Numbered from the stretch's first letter, positions 1 to 9,361 are shown. The stretch: DNA of 64,000 nt from Sporosarcina quadrami (GCF_014836615.1 NZ_JACSQN010000006.1:1-64000); one strand, 5' to 3'. Numbers and translations are program-made. The notes: a model not told the origin generated them from the sequence alone.

Positions 1-1
1 A

Positions 2-73
2 GAAGATTTTGCGATTGTCAGTCCAATTAATAGAGAACATTTTATCAACAAAGTGAAAAAACAAGCAAAGTAA
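2..73 (+). CDS. C-terminal fragment of an unidentified protein (partial)
   Basis: An open frame enters from the left edge and ends at TAA 71-73, giving 23 residues ending in KVKKQAK. The gene begins outside the window, so neither family nor function can be read. A clear rho-independent terminator follows within 20 bp, which supports this being the true end of a plus-strand gene. It is convergent with glcF, with the repeat element at 205-351 between them. Confidence 0.5.
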   Translation, partial: EDFAIVSPINREHFINKVKKQAK

Positions 74-90
74 AATATATGTAAAAAAAA

Positions 91-128
91 GGGAACCGGA
101 TCGTCTTAACATCCCTGTTCCCTTTTTT
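91..128 (+). terminator. Rho-independent terminator after the first partial gene
   Basis: GGGAAC at 91-96 pairs with GTTCCC at 117-122 and is followed by six T residues. It lies just downstream of the stop at 73. Confidence 0.75.
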
Positions 129-204
129 AATTTTTCCATAGTGAATGAGATGGTAAAAAATTAAATTAATTACCTTTTATGGAATCCATGCAACGCTAGT
201 GGAC

Positions 205-351
205 GGTACCTGTGCAAGACACATTTATGACAATTCAACATAAGTAATATAAATGCAAAGGAAATCCAGCAGACTAACGTCAATGCTGGATTTCGTGCTT
301 TTTATTATGCAATTGTAGTGTATTGTCTGAATTGTTCCTTACACAGGTACC
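205..351 (+). repeat. KpnI-ended 147-bp repeat element, copy R1
   Basis: The left end GGTACCTGTGCAAGACACAT and the right end CTTACACAGGTACC form inverted termini. The right half carries the family signature GCAATTGTAGTGTATTGTC. It lies between convergent genes. Its centre is a perfect 11-bp hairpin (261-271 with 284-294) followed by T-rich sequence on the plus strand, and the same stem can serve as terminator for glcF on the minus strand. The loop contains GACTAACGTC, which recurs at the same offset in copy R3 although the stems differ. Confidence 0.9.
261..300. terminator. Bidirectional terminator in the centre of repeat R1
   Basis: GAAATCCAGCA pairs perfectly with TGCTGGATTTC. GTGCTTTTTATT follows on the plus strand and CCTTTGCATTT on the minus strand. 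Placed to end glcF transcription and to back up the terminator at 91-128. Confidence 0.65.
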
Positions 352-361
352 TGGGAATTTA

Positions 362-1675
362 TTACACTTTAACAATCTGCTCATACACATAGTCAACTAG
401 ATGAACAGCACGCACAGTCGACGATAGATTTTCTCGCTCAATTCCTGCTTTCATCTGCAGCAAGCAACCAGGGTTAGTAGTGATAATCACTACCGCTTTC
501 GTCTTTTGCACTTCATTCATTTTGGAATCGAGAATTTTATTAGCCATCTTCGGTTGGAGTAAATTATAGATACCTGCAGAACCACAGCAGAGGTCAGCAC
601 CTTTCATCTCCTTAAAAGTACTTCCTTTGATAGACTGTAAGATAGCACGTGGCTCGTGGATGACTCCGTTGACGTTGCGCAAATGACAGGAGTCTTGGTA
701 TGTAATAATTTTTGACGATTCTTGTGAAGGTAGCTTCTCCAATTCATCGATAATGCCCATTTTAAATAATAAAGACGAAATATCAATTTGTTTAGCGACA
801 AATTCCTTTGCCTTTCGGTGAAGTTCATTATCCACTTCAAATAGCCGGTCATACTCCGATAGGAAGGCTCCACATCCTCCAGCGTTATTTACAACATAGT
901 CCACTTCCATCCTGTCAAAAGCGACTAAATTCGATATTGCATTACGTTTCGCTCTATCCATTTCCCCGCTATGTCCTTGAAGTGCTCCGCAGCATTGCTG
1001 ATTTTTTGGTGCTATGACTTCACAACCAAGACGCTCTAGCAATTCAATCGTATTCCGATTTGTCTCATTGAACATCGTATCCATTAGACACCCTGTAAAG
1101 AACGCAACTTTCGCTTTAGCTGGCCCATGCCTGATGTATTCCGCCCTACTTTTCGGGAGGTGTGGTAACGTTTTTTCCATCGTTTTAATGGAAGGGAATA
1201 AGTCGAAAAAACCTATTTTCCTTGCAGCTTTTTGCAAACCGGATTTTTGATAAAATGTTACTAACTTAACTGCCGTTTTCATTTTCTTTTGATTAGCAAA
1301 CAAATGGTCAAAAGCGACTTTGCGAACAACTTTCTCTTTCCACGATTGATCTTTTGCAAAATTAACCGCATCTCTCGTTTCTTCAATTAAAGTCCCATAT
1401 TGAACACCCGCTGGACATGCCGGCTCGCATGCACGACAGCCGAGACAAAGATCGAATGCCTCTCCAATAGAACTGTCCCATTTTACCATTCCATCCTGTA
1501 CGGCCTTCATAAGTGCGATTCTGCCTCGTGGGGATTGTGTTTCATCATATCCCGATTCGATGTACGTTGGACATGCCGGCAAGCAAAATCCACAACGCAT
1601 GCAATCCATTAAACGATCTTCATTGACGTGAGTAACAAATGACTGTCTGAACTTCTCTGCTTGCTTTTCAACCAT
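362..1675 (-). CDS. glcF: Glycolate/lactate-type oxidase iron-sulfur subunit GlcF
   Basis: 437 residues. Two [4Fe-4S] ferredoxin motifs lie near the N-terminus (C25-x2-C28-x2-C31-x3-C35 and C77-x2-C80-x2-C83-x3-C87), followed by two cysteine-rich CCG domains (CCGAL near residue 227, LCCGSAG near residue 365). This is the standard architecture of GlcF, the electron-transfer partner of the FAD subunit GlcD in oxidation of 2-hydroxy acids to 2-oxo acids. The ATG overlaps the 3' end of glcD by 8 bp, so the two are translationally coupled. The stop lies 11 bp from repeat R1, which supplies a terminator. Length is normal. Whether glycolate or D-lactate is the substrate cannot be decided from sequence. 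Confidence 0.9.
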   Translation of the reverse strand: MVEKQAEKFRQSFVTHVNEDRLMDCMRCGFCLPACPTYIESGYDETQSPRGRIALMKAVQDGMVKWDSSIGEAFDLCLGCRACEPACPAGVQYGTLIEETRDAVNFAKDQSWKEKVVRKVAFDHLFANQKKMKTAVKLVTFYQKSGLQKAARKIGFFDLFPSIKTMEKTLPHLPKSRAEYIRHGPAKAKVAFFTGCLMDTMFNETNRNTIELLERLGCEVIAPKNQQCCGALQGHSGEMDRAKRNAISNLVAFDRMEVDYVVNNAGGCGAFLSEYDRLFEVDNELHRKAKEFVAKQIDISSLLFKMGIIDELEKLPSQESSKIITYQDSCHLRNVNGVIHEPRAILQSIKGSTFKEMKGADLCCGSAGIYNLLQPKMANKILDSKMNEVQKTKAVVIITTNPGCLLQMKAGIERENLSSTVRAVHLVDYVYEQIVKV

Positions 1676-3080
1676 TTTTCACAACGATCCTTTTCTTTGT
1701 TTCTTTCGCAAACATCTTTCCAGGATTCATAATATTTAGCGGGTCAATCGCTGATTTAATCGCCTTCATCGTCGAGATACCTGCTTCACCAATACGCCAT
1801 TCCAAGTAAGGGGACTTCATTTCACCTACGCCATGCTCTCCTGTAATCGTTCCACCTAACTCAATTGCATAATGAAAAATCTCTTCAAACGCAAGTTCTA
1901 CACGTGCCATCTCTTCTGCATCCCTTACATCCGTCAGTATCGTTGGATGAAGATTTCCGTCTCCGGCGTGCCCAAATGTACAAATTAGCAAATCGTATTT
2001 CTTCGCGATTCCTTGGATTGCCGTTACCATATTTGCAATTTCTGACCGCGGAACCGTCGCATCTTCCAAAATAGTTGTCGGCCGTTTTCTTGCGAGCGCT
2101 GAGAGGGCCACCCTTCTCGCAGTTCCTAGCCGTTCAGCCTCTTCCACGGATTGCGCAAACTGGATTGTGGCGGCCCCATTTTCCTTGCACAGCATCCCGA
2201 TTTTTTCCATATCTCCAGCAACGACAACAGGCTCCCCGTCCTGTTCTATAAGCAACATCGCTTCGCAGTCTTTCGGAAGACCGATGTTCATATAATCCTC
2301 TACCGTTTCAATGGTGCCTTTATCCATGAACTCAAGAGTGGCGGGTACTATTTTAGCCGCAATAATAGCCGATACCGTTTCTGCGGCTTCTGCTAATTTG
2401 TCATAAAAAACTAGCATCGTCTGCTTCGTTTTTGGTGCAGGAAGAAGTCCGAGCGTAATCTCCACGATAACGCCAAGTGTCCCTTCCGAACCGACATACA
2501 AACTCGTCAAGTCATACCCCGCCACATCTTTCGTCAATTTCCCTCCTGTTGATAAAAGCTCTCCTGAAGGCAAAACAATCTTTAATCCTTTCACATAATC
2601 ACGCGTAACCCCATATTTTAATCCCCGCAGACCACCAGAGTTTTCCGCAACATTGCCACCGATTGTCGATATTTTCATCGAACTAGGATCAGGTGGATAA
2701 AACAAACCGACTTCCAACGCACGATCATTAATTTCCTGTGTAATCACACCCGGTTGAACAGTCATCGTCAGATTTTCCTCATCCAACTCGACAATATCGC
2801 TCATTCGGTTAAATAAAAGAACAACCCCTCCTGAAGTCGGCGTCGTCCCCGCAGCTAAATTAGTCCCCGATCCCCTCGATACAATCGGAACACGATGTTC
2901 TCCGCATATTTTCACAATCGCTTGCACCTCATTAATAGAAGCCGGCGATAAAATTAAATCCGGCATCGCCTGGAATCCAGCTGTCGCATCGTACGAATAT
3001 GATAACTTTTGAGCTGTCGTAGTCTTCGCAAAATCAATGCCAGTCACAGCTATCAATTGTTCTTTTACATGTTCATCCAT
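1668..3080 (-). CDS. glcD: FAD-binding 2-hydroxy acid oxidase subunit GlcD
   Basis: 470 residues, typical for GlcD and D-lactate dehydrogenase-like flavoproteins. The N-terminal FAD-binding type 4 domain contains RGSGTNLAAGT near residue 70 and IGGNVAENSGG near 140. The C-terminal FAD-oxidase domain contains HAGDGNLHP near 371, GEHGVGEMK near 407 and a final NPGKMF. It oxidises a small 2-hydroxy acid and passes electrons to GlcF. The ATG is preceded by GGTGGGGG at good spacing. It is the first gene of a two-gene operon; its promoter region is shared with the SH3 protein gene and holds repeat R2. Confidence 0.92.
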   Translation of the reverse strand: MDEHVKEQLIAVTGIDFAKTTTAQKLSYSYDATAGFQAMPDLILSPASINEVQAIVKICGEHRVPIVSRGSGTNLAAGTTPTSGGVVLLFNRMSDIVELDEENLTMTVQPGVITQEINDRALEVGLFYPPDPSSMKISTIGGNVAENSGGLRGLKYGVTRDYVKGLKIVLPSGELLSTGGKLTKDVAGYDLTSLYVGSEGTLGVIVEITLGLLPAPKTKQTMLVFYDKLAEAAETVSAIIAAKIVPATLEFMDKGTIETVEDYMNIGLPKDCEAMLLIEQDGEPVVVAGDMEKIGMLCKENGAATIQFAQSVEEAERLGTARRVALSALARKRPTTILEDATVPRSEIANMVTAIQGIAKKYDLLICTFGHAGDGNLHPTILTDVRDAEEMARVELAFEEIFHYAIELGGTITGEHGVGEMKSPYLEWRIGEAGISTMKAIKSAIDPLNIMNPGKMFAKETKKRIVVKNG

Positions 3081-3160
3081 CCATAATCCCCCACCTTTTC
3101 AGATTAGTCTTATTATAGCCGTCAAAATTCTACATAGATAGACCCGAAAACAATTTTGTC

Positions 3161-3307
3161 GGTACCTGTGCAAGAAACATTTATGACAATTCAAGAAAAG
3201 TAATATAAATGCAGTTTTAATCTAATCAATCATCTACACAATTGAATTACCACTAAAAATTTATACAATTGTAGTGAATACACTGAATAGTGCTCTGCAC
3301 AGGTACC
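3161..3307 (+). repeat. KpnI-ended repeat element, copy R2
   Basis: 147 bp, both ends intact (GGTACCTGTGCAAGAAACAT and TCTGCACAGGTACC). It occupies most of the divergent intergenic region between glcD and the SH3 protein gene. Its centre is AT-rich without a convincing hairpin, in line with there being no gene end here to terminate. Confidence 0.88.
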
Positions 3308-3391
3308 TCAAAAAATACCAAATTGACTTCTAAAGCCACCTTGTTGGACATACACTCCAGTGTACGTAACTACTTATCAGGGGTGATTACA

Positions 3392-4156
3392 ATAAAAAAA
3401 CTAGTAGTCGCAATGACGTTTCTGTTACTCTGTTCGCTCTATGTATTACCTTCAAAACAAGTTACCGCTACAAAAACTGTGGACATGTATGTAAATGCGA
3501 AGAGTGATATTTTTCTTCGCGAAACTCCAGATGCACATGCCCAAAAAGTAGGCACGATTAAAAACCATTCTTCAGTAACGGTCCTCTCATCTTCCAATGG
3601 ATTTTCGCACGTGAAAGCTGGACAAGCTACCGGATATGTGTATACTTCAGCATTGAGTCCTAAAAAAACAACAGCAACACCAACAACAGTTACGCGTGGC
3701 CTAGCACCTATCGATGGGTTAAAACTTACGTACTCCCCTTCTTTCTTGACGAAGGATAGAGAGACATTCTTTGTAGAAAAAGATGAAGAGTTCACGTATT
3801 TATACAATAAAAAGAGCGATTTATATCCGTACTATGCCAATTTCACGTACATCGAAAGTGAAGAAGGAATGCTAATGGGCGTCTCAAACTCAGATTTCAT
3901 CTTTGTAAACTCTCCCTATCCTTTAAAGCAAGGTACCTATTTTACACAAAGCGATCACTACGAGGACACGGTAGTTCTAGTAGAAAGTACAACGAAAACG
4001 ATTAAAGTGAAAGCCGGAAGTTTCAAGAATGTCGTTATCCTACGATTCCCAGATGGTTCTCGTGAGTATATTGCAAAAGGAATCGGCATCATAAAAAGCA
4101 CAGCAGCCGATGGTAAAGTCATTACCGAATTGGAATCTGTGAAAGTAATAAATTGA
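3392..4156 (+). CDS. Secreted SH3-domain protein with apparent ATA start
   Basis: From 3392 the product is 254 residues: an N-terminal KKLVV, a hydrophobic stretch and a polar QVTA region form a normal signal peptide. An SH3b domain follows (motif IFLRETPDAHAQKVGTI, ending GYVYTSAL), then a Thr-rich linker and a ~140-residue C-terminal domain I do not recognise. SH3b domains of this type usually bind peptidoglycan. The only good ribosome binding site (GGGTGATT, 3381-3388) is spaced for the codon at 3392-3394, which is ATA. An in-frame GTG at 3383 overlaps that site, and the first ATG at 3413 would cut off the basic signal-peptide N-region. Either ATA is used, or an ATG has mutated or been misread. 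Confidence 0.7.
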   Translation: MKKLVVAMTFLLLCSLYVLPSKQVTATKTVDMYVNAKSDIFLRETPDAHAQKVGTIKNHSSVTVLSSSNGFSHVKAGQATGYVYTSALSPKKTTATPTTVTRGLAPIDGLKLTYSPSFLTKDRETFFVEKDEEFTYLYNKKSDLYPYYANFTYIESEEGMLMGVSNSDFIFVNSPYPLKQGTYFTQSDHYEDTVVLVESTTKTIKVKAGSFKNVVILRFPDGSREYIAKGIGIIKSTAADGKVITELESVKVIN

Positions 4157-4164
4157 ATTGTGTG

Positions 4165-4310
4165 CGTACCTGTGCAACACCCATTTATGACAATTCAACA
4201 AAACCTATATAAATACAAAGAAAAGCCACTTGACTAACGTCATGAGTGGCTTTTCTAATTTTTTTATGCAATTGTAGTGTATTGTCTGAATTGCGTCATG
4301 CACAGGTACC
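4165..4310 (+). repeat. KpnI-ended repeat element, copy R3
   Basis: 146 bp. The outermost base has changed (CGTACC instead of GGTACC); the right end is intact and touches the stop codon of the racemase gene at 4311. It lies between convergent genes, and the centre is an 11-bp perfect stem (4220-4230 with 4245-4255) with GACTAACGTCA in the loop, followed by a T-rich tail on the plus strand. Confidence 0.88.
4220..4266. terminator. Bidirectional terminator in the centre of repeat R3
   Basis: GAAAAGCCACT pairs with AGTGGCTTTTC, followed by TAATTTTTTT on the plus strand. It ends the SH3 gene and can end the racemase transcript on the other strand. Confidence 0.75.
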
Positions 4311-5372
4311 TCAAAAGTATTTCTTTGTGACATATTTTGATGTGTAGGCTCTCATCGTTGAGAAATAGCCAAGTTGGAATTCGATGATATCTCCGACTTT
4401 ATAGGCTTTTTCGCAGTCTGTCACGTCTAACATGAGATGATCGGAACTGGCACCTAGTACGATTAAATCCTGGTCGATTGCTGTGGATGTTTCTACGTCA
4501 AAATCTTGTTTTCCGATGGCGCAAATCGCTTTTTTACGAATACCTCTATCGATGAATGTTGGCGAATTTCCATAGGAATCGACTCCAATTTCTCCCCATG
4601 GAACTGATGGTTTTTCTTTCACTTCTACGATTTGGCATGCAAGCGTGAATACGTCTTGATGGGTATCGGGTAAAAACGTAAAATGCGCTCTTTCCTTTCC
4701 GAACAGCAAAGACTCGCCCAAACGGAGATTAGTAACCTCGCCAGGTATTCCGTCCTTCAGCATTAAATCCAATGTTGCAGAATTTCCTCCACTGACAATG
4801 TCCAATTTCCTACCGATCTTATTGCTAATGACTTCTGCAAGTTCAGATAGCACGCTCATCTTCTCTTTATCCGATTGAACAAATGAAAAACAAGTTAAGT
4901 TTACGCCTATACCGTAAAGATGGACACCGCGCATTTTCTCAGTTTCAATTGCCACCGATACTAGCTCGTCATGGTCAATAAAACCTTCACGAATATCACC
5001 TAAATCCACCATCAATATGACGTTGTGAACCTTTTCCGCCTTAAGCGCAGCATCATTAATCGCTTGTATCGTCTCAAGTTCCGAATTCAATGACGCGTCC
5101 GCGTATGCAACTAGTGCTTCGATTTCATCTATCATCGGTGGGCGTATGAGCCATTTTTCTGCATCCAGCCCTTGTAACTGTTTCAAGTTTTCCACGCGAG
5201 AATCACCAAGCCGCCTAATTCCGCCTTCTACATAGATACGTGCAATTTCAGGGTCTCCGGCAAAAACCTTTGTAACGCCTGTTACTTCAATATTTTGGGT
5301 CGCGCAAAGTGCGGTAACGGAACGGACATTTTCGAGCAAATGCTCTTTATTTACATAAACAATTGGATACAT
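4311..5372 (-). CDS. PLP-dependent alanine/ornithine racemase-family enzyme
   Basis: 353 residues with an N-terminal alanine-racemase-type TIM barrel. The PLP-binding lysine is K35 in VTGVTKVFAG. The motif LGDSRVENL and the C-terminal beta-domain match the ornithine racemase (Orr)/YhfX branch rather than classical Alr, which has AVKANAYGHG at the lysine. Reaction: probable racemisation of a small amino acid such as ornithine or alanine. It sits 20 bp downstream of an AGCS symporter gene in the same operon, so the symporter may deliver the substrate. AGAGGG precedes the ATG. The stop codon directly abuts repeat R3. Confidence 0.78.
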   Translation of the reverse strand: MYPIVYVNKEHLLENVRSVTALCATQNIEVTGVTKVFAGDPEIARIYVEGGIRRLGDSRVENLKQLQGLDAEKWLIRPPMIDEIEALVAYADASLNSELETIQAINDAALKAEKVHNVILMVDLGDIREGFIDHDELVSVAIETEKMRGVHLYGIGVNLTCFSFVQSDKEKMSVLSELAEVISNKIGRKLDIVSGGNSATLDLMLKDGIPGEVTNLRLGESLLFGKERAHFTFLPDTHQDVFTLACQIVEVKEKPSVPWGEIGVDSYGNSPTFIDRGIRKKAICAIGKQDFDVETSTAIDQDLIVLGASSDHLMLDVTDCEKAYKVGDIIEFQLGYFSTMRAYTSKYVTKKYF

Positions 5373-5392
5373 TTAAAACCCTCTAATCGGAA

Positions 5393-6802
5393 TTAATTCC
5401 AGAAATCTGTCTTTTCTTTCAACCCTATTGACTTAGCTTTGAAAACTGGATTTTTCCCTTCTTTTCTCTGTTTCGTATAATCATCCAAACATCTGAACGC
5501 CGTGCGCCCAAGCAATAAGATGATTGGAATGTTAATTAACGCCATTATTCCCATCAACACATCTGCTGTATCCCAAGCAATTGAGAAGTCTAGTTGTGCA
5601 CCAAAGAATACGATAACAACGGCAGCTAATCTGAATAAAACAAGACCTATTGTACCAACAGATTTTTTATTCAAATATTTCAGGTTTGCCTCTGCATAGA
5701 AAAAGTTCCCGATTATTGAAGTGAATGCAAAGCAGAACAATGCAAATGTGATGAACCAAATACCGAAATCACCGAATATCGTAGAAACTGCTGCTTGTGC
5801 AAATGGGACTCCTTTTAACTCTTCAGTTGGCGTAATACCTGAGCTTAACAGCATAAAAGCGGTTGCAGTACAAATTAGCAACGTGTCGATGAACACGGAA
5901 AGCATCTGCACAAGCCCCTGCTTTACGGGATGCGAAACACTCGCAGACGCGGCAGCATTCGGTGCAGAACCTACACCCGCTTCGTTGGAATAAAGACCGC
6001 GTTTAATACCAAACATAATAGCTGATCCTGCAAATCCACCAAACGCGGATTTAAAATCAAATGCTTGCTCAAAAATGGAAACAAACATACCTGGCACAAG
6101 ATTCAAATGTGTGACCACAATAACAAGCGCCACAATAATATAAGAAATAGCCATAACCGGAACAATAATACTTGTAATTTTACTTAGCGCTTTACCGCCT
6201 TTAAAAATACTAAGGCCCGTCAGTAGTGCTAAAACTCCACCCACAATATAGGGCGTGTACGAATTATAAAAACCAAAACCTTCAAAAGCAGACGTAATAT
6301 TAAAAGCCGCTACCATGTTGAATCCACCCATATACGTCAAAATTAACGCAACGGCAAACACAACACCTAAAAACCGACTCTTCAACGCTGCTTGAATATA
6401 ATAAGCCGGACCCCCGTAAGAGCTACCATCTGTATCTCGAACTTTATAAATTTGAGCAAGCGTACTTTCAATAAATGCCGAGGCTGCACCGATAATAGCG
6501 ATCATCCACATCCAAAAAACCGAACCTGCGCCACCCAAAACGATGGCAGTCGAAACACCAGCGATATTCCCAACTCCAACACGTGATGCCGTAGACACCA
6601 TCAATGCTTCAAACGCAGAAATTGAATTTTTATCCTCTTTCGGTTCTGACACAAGCTTTATCGATTCCTTGAAAAAACGGAACTGGACAAACTTCGTACG
6701 GATTGTAAAATACAGACCAGCACCAATCAGTAAAATAATTAAAATATAGCTATACAACCACGTACTGAAACTACCAATAAAATTTTCATAAATATCATAC
6801 AT
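5393..6802 (-). CDS. Na+/alanine (AGCS family) symporter
   Basis: 469 residues, very hydrophobic with about ten membrane segments. Family signatures include ASRVGVGNIAGVSTAI near residue 70 and a long GLYSNEAGVGSAPNAAA region near 270, diagnostic of the alanine/glycine:cation symporter family (AlsT, GlnT, DagA). It imports a small neutral amino acid with Na+. The ATG is preceded by AAGGAAGTG. First gene of an operon with the racemase-family enzyme, suggesting joint amino acid use. Substrate (Ala, Gly or Gln) is not determinable. Confidence 0.88.
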   Translation of the reverse strand: MYDIYENFIGSFSTWLYSYILIILLIGAGLYFTIRTKFVQFRFFKESIKLVSEPKEDKNSISAFEALMVSTASRVGVGNIAGVSTAIVLGGAGSVFWMWMIAIIGAASAFIESTLAQIYKVRDTDGSSYGGPAYYIQAALKSRFLGVVFAVALILTYMGGFNMVAAFNITSAFEGFGFYNSYTPYIVGGVLALLTGLSIFKGGKALSKITSIIVPVMAISYIIVALVIVVTHLNLVPGMFVSIFEQAFDFKSAFGGFAGSAIMFGIKRGLYSNEAGVGSAPNAAASASVSHPVKQGLVQMLSVFIDTLLICTATAFMLLSSGITPTEELKGVPFAQAAVSTIFGDFGIWFITFALFCFAFTSIIGNFFYAEANLKYLNKKSVGTIGLVLFRLAAVVIVFFGAQLDFSIAWDTADVLMGIMALINIPIILLLGRTAFRCLDDYTKQRKEGKNPVFKAKSIGLKEKTDFWN

Positions 6803-6985
6803 TTTAACACACTTCCTTTTCTTTAATCAGAATACTTCTAGTACTCACACATGAATCCGTTTTCATTTAGGAAGTGCCTCGTACTATTTCCATAGTTACT
6901 TATTTTATATCATTTTTTCAAAATATCAATAAAAAATTTCAAAAAAACCAGTTAGCAAATTATACTAATATATTATGAGAATTTA

Positions 6986-7132
6986 GGTACCTGTGCAAGA
7001 CACAACTATGACAATTCATAAATATTGTACATTTATACAACAAAAAACCAGTTATCATTATGATAACTGGCTTGTTATTGATTATTTATACAATTGTAGT
7101 GTATTTTCAGAATAGAGTCTTGCACAGGTACC
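6986..7132 (+). repeat. KpnI-ended repeat element, copy R4
   Basis: 147 bp with both ends intact, between the start of the AGCS gene and the stop of the collagen-like gene (both minus strand). The centre holds a perfect 10-bp stem, CCAGTTATCA (7048-7057) with TGATAACTGG (7061-7070). On the minus strand it is followed by six T residues, so it terminates the collagen-like gene. Confidence 0.9.
7042..7070 (-). terminator. Terminator in repeat R4 for the collagen-like gene
   Basis: A 10-bp stem with a TTA-type loop and a minus-strand T6 run (A at 7042-7047). Confidence 0.75.
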
Positions 7133-7142
7133 TTCAAGTTGG

Positions 7143-7679
7143 TTACACCAATCTAACAATAACGATTGATGCACTATTTACTGGAATTGTAGGAGGGATT
7201 ACATTATTCAATGTCGTCACTCCATCAAGATTTCTTACTGTTAGTACAGATCCTGCAGTCAATGTAACTATTTGCTGTCCTACATACGGTTGGCCTCCTG
7301 ACGTCGACCCATAGGATGTCCCTCCAATTTGCGTGGCGCCATTGAACAGCGCAAATGCAGATGTTCCTTGTTGTGGGTTTACTTCATAAGTGATTAAATA
7401 CGTGCCAGTTTGTGTTATTGTGATTTGTGCTGAGCCAGCCACATGTGTTACAAATCCCGCAGGCGTGATGTTACCATTCATGTTAAAAGTGACAGCATCT
7501 CCTTGTTCCAATCTCTGCTGAGTTGTGTCGTAAATATATGCAGCACCTAGGACTCCACCCGCTGGACCCGGTGGACCTGCCGGGCCTTGCTGTCCTGGCG
7601 GGCACATTATGCATGGATTAGAACAAGAATTAGTTGCGCTCACTGGAATTGCTTGGATATGTCTAGAATGATAGTTCAT
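7143..7679 (-). CDS. Collagen-like exosporium/spore-surface protein
   Basis: 178 residues: a short N-terminal leader with cysteines, a brief Gly-X-Y run (PPGQQGPAGPPGPAG, about residues 27-41), then a ~135-residue beta-rich domain rich in Thr, Gly and Val that resembles the BclA C-terminal TNF-like domain (QTGTYLITYEVN, FALFNGATQIGG, AGSVLTVRNLDG). BclA-type proteins form trimeric filaments on the exosporium of Bacillus-group spores. The collagen stretch is very short. GAGGAGGTGAATTAA precedes the ATG. Upstream, CATATTATT with AC 17 bp before it weakly resembles a SigK promoter. Single-gene unit terminated within repeat R4. Confidence 0.8.
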   Translation of the reverse strand: MNYHSRHIQAIPVSATNSCSNPCIMCPPGQQGPAGPPGPAGGVLGAAYIYDTTQQRLEQGDAVTFNMNGNITPAGFVTHVAGSAQITITQTGTYLITYEVNPQQGTSAFALFNGATQIGGTSYGSTSGGQPYVGQQIVTLTAGSVLTVRNLDGVTTLNNVIPPTIPVNSASIVIVRLV

Positions 7680-7845
7680 TTAATTCACCTCCTCTTTCAC
7701 TCTTTCTTACTATATTCAAATAATATGGTGCCACTTGTACAAACGTAATAGGTTCTATAGAAAAACCTGACAAAGTAACGACGACACTGTTTACTCTAGT
7801 ATGCAAAGTGTGCAGCGTATCTATTAATGCATTTGCTTTGCAAAA

Positions 7846-7884
7846 TAAAAAAAGACCGAGAACTTGATATTACTAAGTTCCGGT
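7846..7884 (-). terminator. Terminator after the MATE transporter gene
   Basis: ACCGAGAACTT (7855-7865) pairs with AAGTTCCGGT (7875-7884) with one bulge. On the minus strand the stem is followed by CTTTTTTTATTTT. It lies 46 bp after the MATE stop codon. Confidence 0.8.
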
Positions 7885-7929
7885 CATTTATAAGTACTAT
7901 ATGTTTTACAATGTATTTTCAAACATTGT

Positions 7930-9288
7930 CTATAGACTTTGAGCATCGCGCGTCGATGACTTCATCCAAGGCTTCGATAACCACCGTCTCAACGCAAATA
8001 GTCCACGGATCCACTCATCACACCCTTGAGCTATCCAAATCCCAAGCAATCCAAAACCAAGAACAATCCCAAAGACGTAACTGAACACAACTGCTACGCC
8101 CCACATGCAAATCACGCCTATTATAACTGGAAAACGGACGTCGCCAACAGATTTCAACGATCCCATTAACACAATATTCATCGCTCGTCCTGGCTCAATA
8201 AAAACAATTGCCCAAAGAACAGGAAGTCCAATCGCAATGATGCCGGCTTCTGAAGTAAACGCCGCCAATACCGGTTCTCCTGTTAGCGCTATCGCAAGTG
8301 ACACAGCTAGTGAAACAAGCATGGATATCCTTAACGTCTTCAATCCCCTCTTCAACGTTCTATCATAATCTTGCGCTCCAATATAACGCGCAATTAATAT
8401 CTGAGTCCCTTGCGCAATTGCCATTGTGAATAAAAAACAGAGCATAGACAGATTAAGAATATACACACGAGCCGCCAATGCTTCGTCACCAATCATAGCT
8501 ACAAAACTCGTAATAACAATTTGTGATAGCTGATACGAAATATTTTCCCCTGCAGACGGAATCCCGATATGAAAAATTTCCTTAACATCGGTTTTATGAA
8601 GAGAAAAAGCATCTCTCACAGAAAACTTCATATCCAATATTTTATAAACAAAGTAAAACAGTGCAATAATCAAGAAAAGCCTCGCAATAATAATGGAATA
8701 CGATACACCAACGACGCCTGTCACAGGTAGACCGAACAAACCTTTAATCGCAATAAAATAACCCGTAGCACTAATCACATTCATCATAAGCGTCATGTAC
8801 ATCGCTTCTTTTGTATGGCCATAACTTCGTAAAATAGCACTTAAAGCAAGAGAGACAGCTTCAAGGATAAATGAAAAACCGGTAATCGTCAGGAATGTAA
8901 GCGCAAAATCGTACACTTCGCCGCTTAATCCGTAAAAACGTAAAAACACATCTCCGAACAACACAACAACGACAGTCATCACAACGCCAACCCACATGTT
9001 AATACCTACAGCAGAGCGGGCAAGTTGCCGGGCACGATCCAACTGGCTGCCGCCTAACTTCTGTCCAATTAAAATCATTGCCCCAATAACAGTCACATTA
9101 AAAATAATAATAAAAACATTAACAATCTGATTCGCAGCACCAACACCCGCAACCGCTTTATCTGAATACCCACTTAACACGAGAGTAGCAATAATTCCCA
9201 CACTCATATGCAAAGAAATCTCAATTAAGAGTGGCCACGTAATACTGAACAATGATTGATCTTGATAATTTGTCTTCTCTTTTTGCAC
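7930..9288 (-). CDS. MATE-family multidrug/cation antiporter
   Basis: 452 residues with twelve predicted membrane segments in two homologous halves (internal symmetry around residue 225) and MATE motifs GAANQIVNVF near 50 and MAIAQGTQILIARYIG in the second half. It exports drugs or metabolites in exchange for H+ or Na+. The start is GTG preceded by AGAAGG. Monocistronic: terminator at 7846-7884 downstream, repeat R5 upstream. The substrate cannot be told from sequence. Confidence 0.88.
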   Translation of the reverse strand: MQKEKTNYQDQSLFSITWPLLIEISLHMSVGIIATLVLSGYSDKAVAGVGAANQIVNVFIIIFNVTVIGAMILIGQKLGGSQLDRARQLARSAVGINMWVGVVMTVVVVLFGDVFLRFYGLSGEVYDFALTFLTITGFSFILEAVSLALSAILRSYGHTKEAMYMTLMMNVISATGYFIAIKGLFGLPVTGVVGVSYSIIIARLFLIIALFYFVYKILDMKFSVRDAFSLHKTDVKEIFHIGIPSAGENISYQLSQIVITSFVAMIGDEALAARVYILNLSMLCFLFTMAIAQGTQILIARYIGAQDYDRTLKRGLKTLRISMLVSLAVSLAIALTGEPVLAAFTSEAGIIAIGLPVLWAIVFIEPGRAMNIVLMGSLKSVGDVRFPVIIGVICMWGVAVVFSYVFGIVLGFGLLGIWIAQGCDEWIRGLFALRRWLSKPWMKSSTRDAQSL

Positions 9289-9361
9289 TGTCTAACCTTC
9301 TTTTCCATAATGTATGAAATTTAGTCTACGTGATTATCAATCAAAATGGAATAGACAATTA

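Noticed and set aside
3290..3391. N-terminal 34 codons of the longest SH3 frame
   Set aside because: They read through the right end of repeat R2, lack a ribosome binding site at ATG 3290, and would bury the signal peptide.
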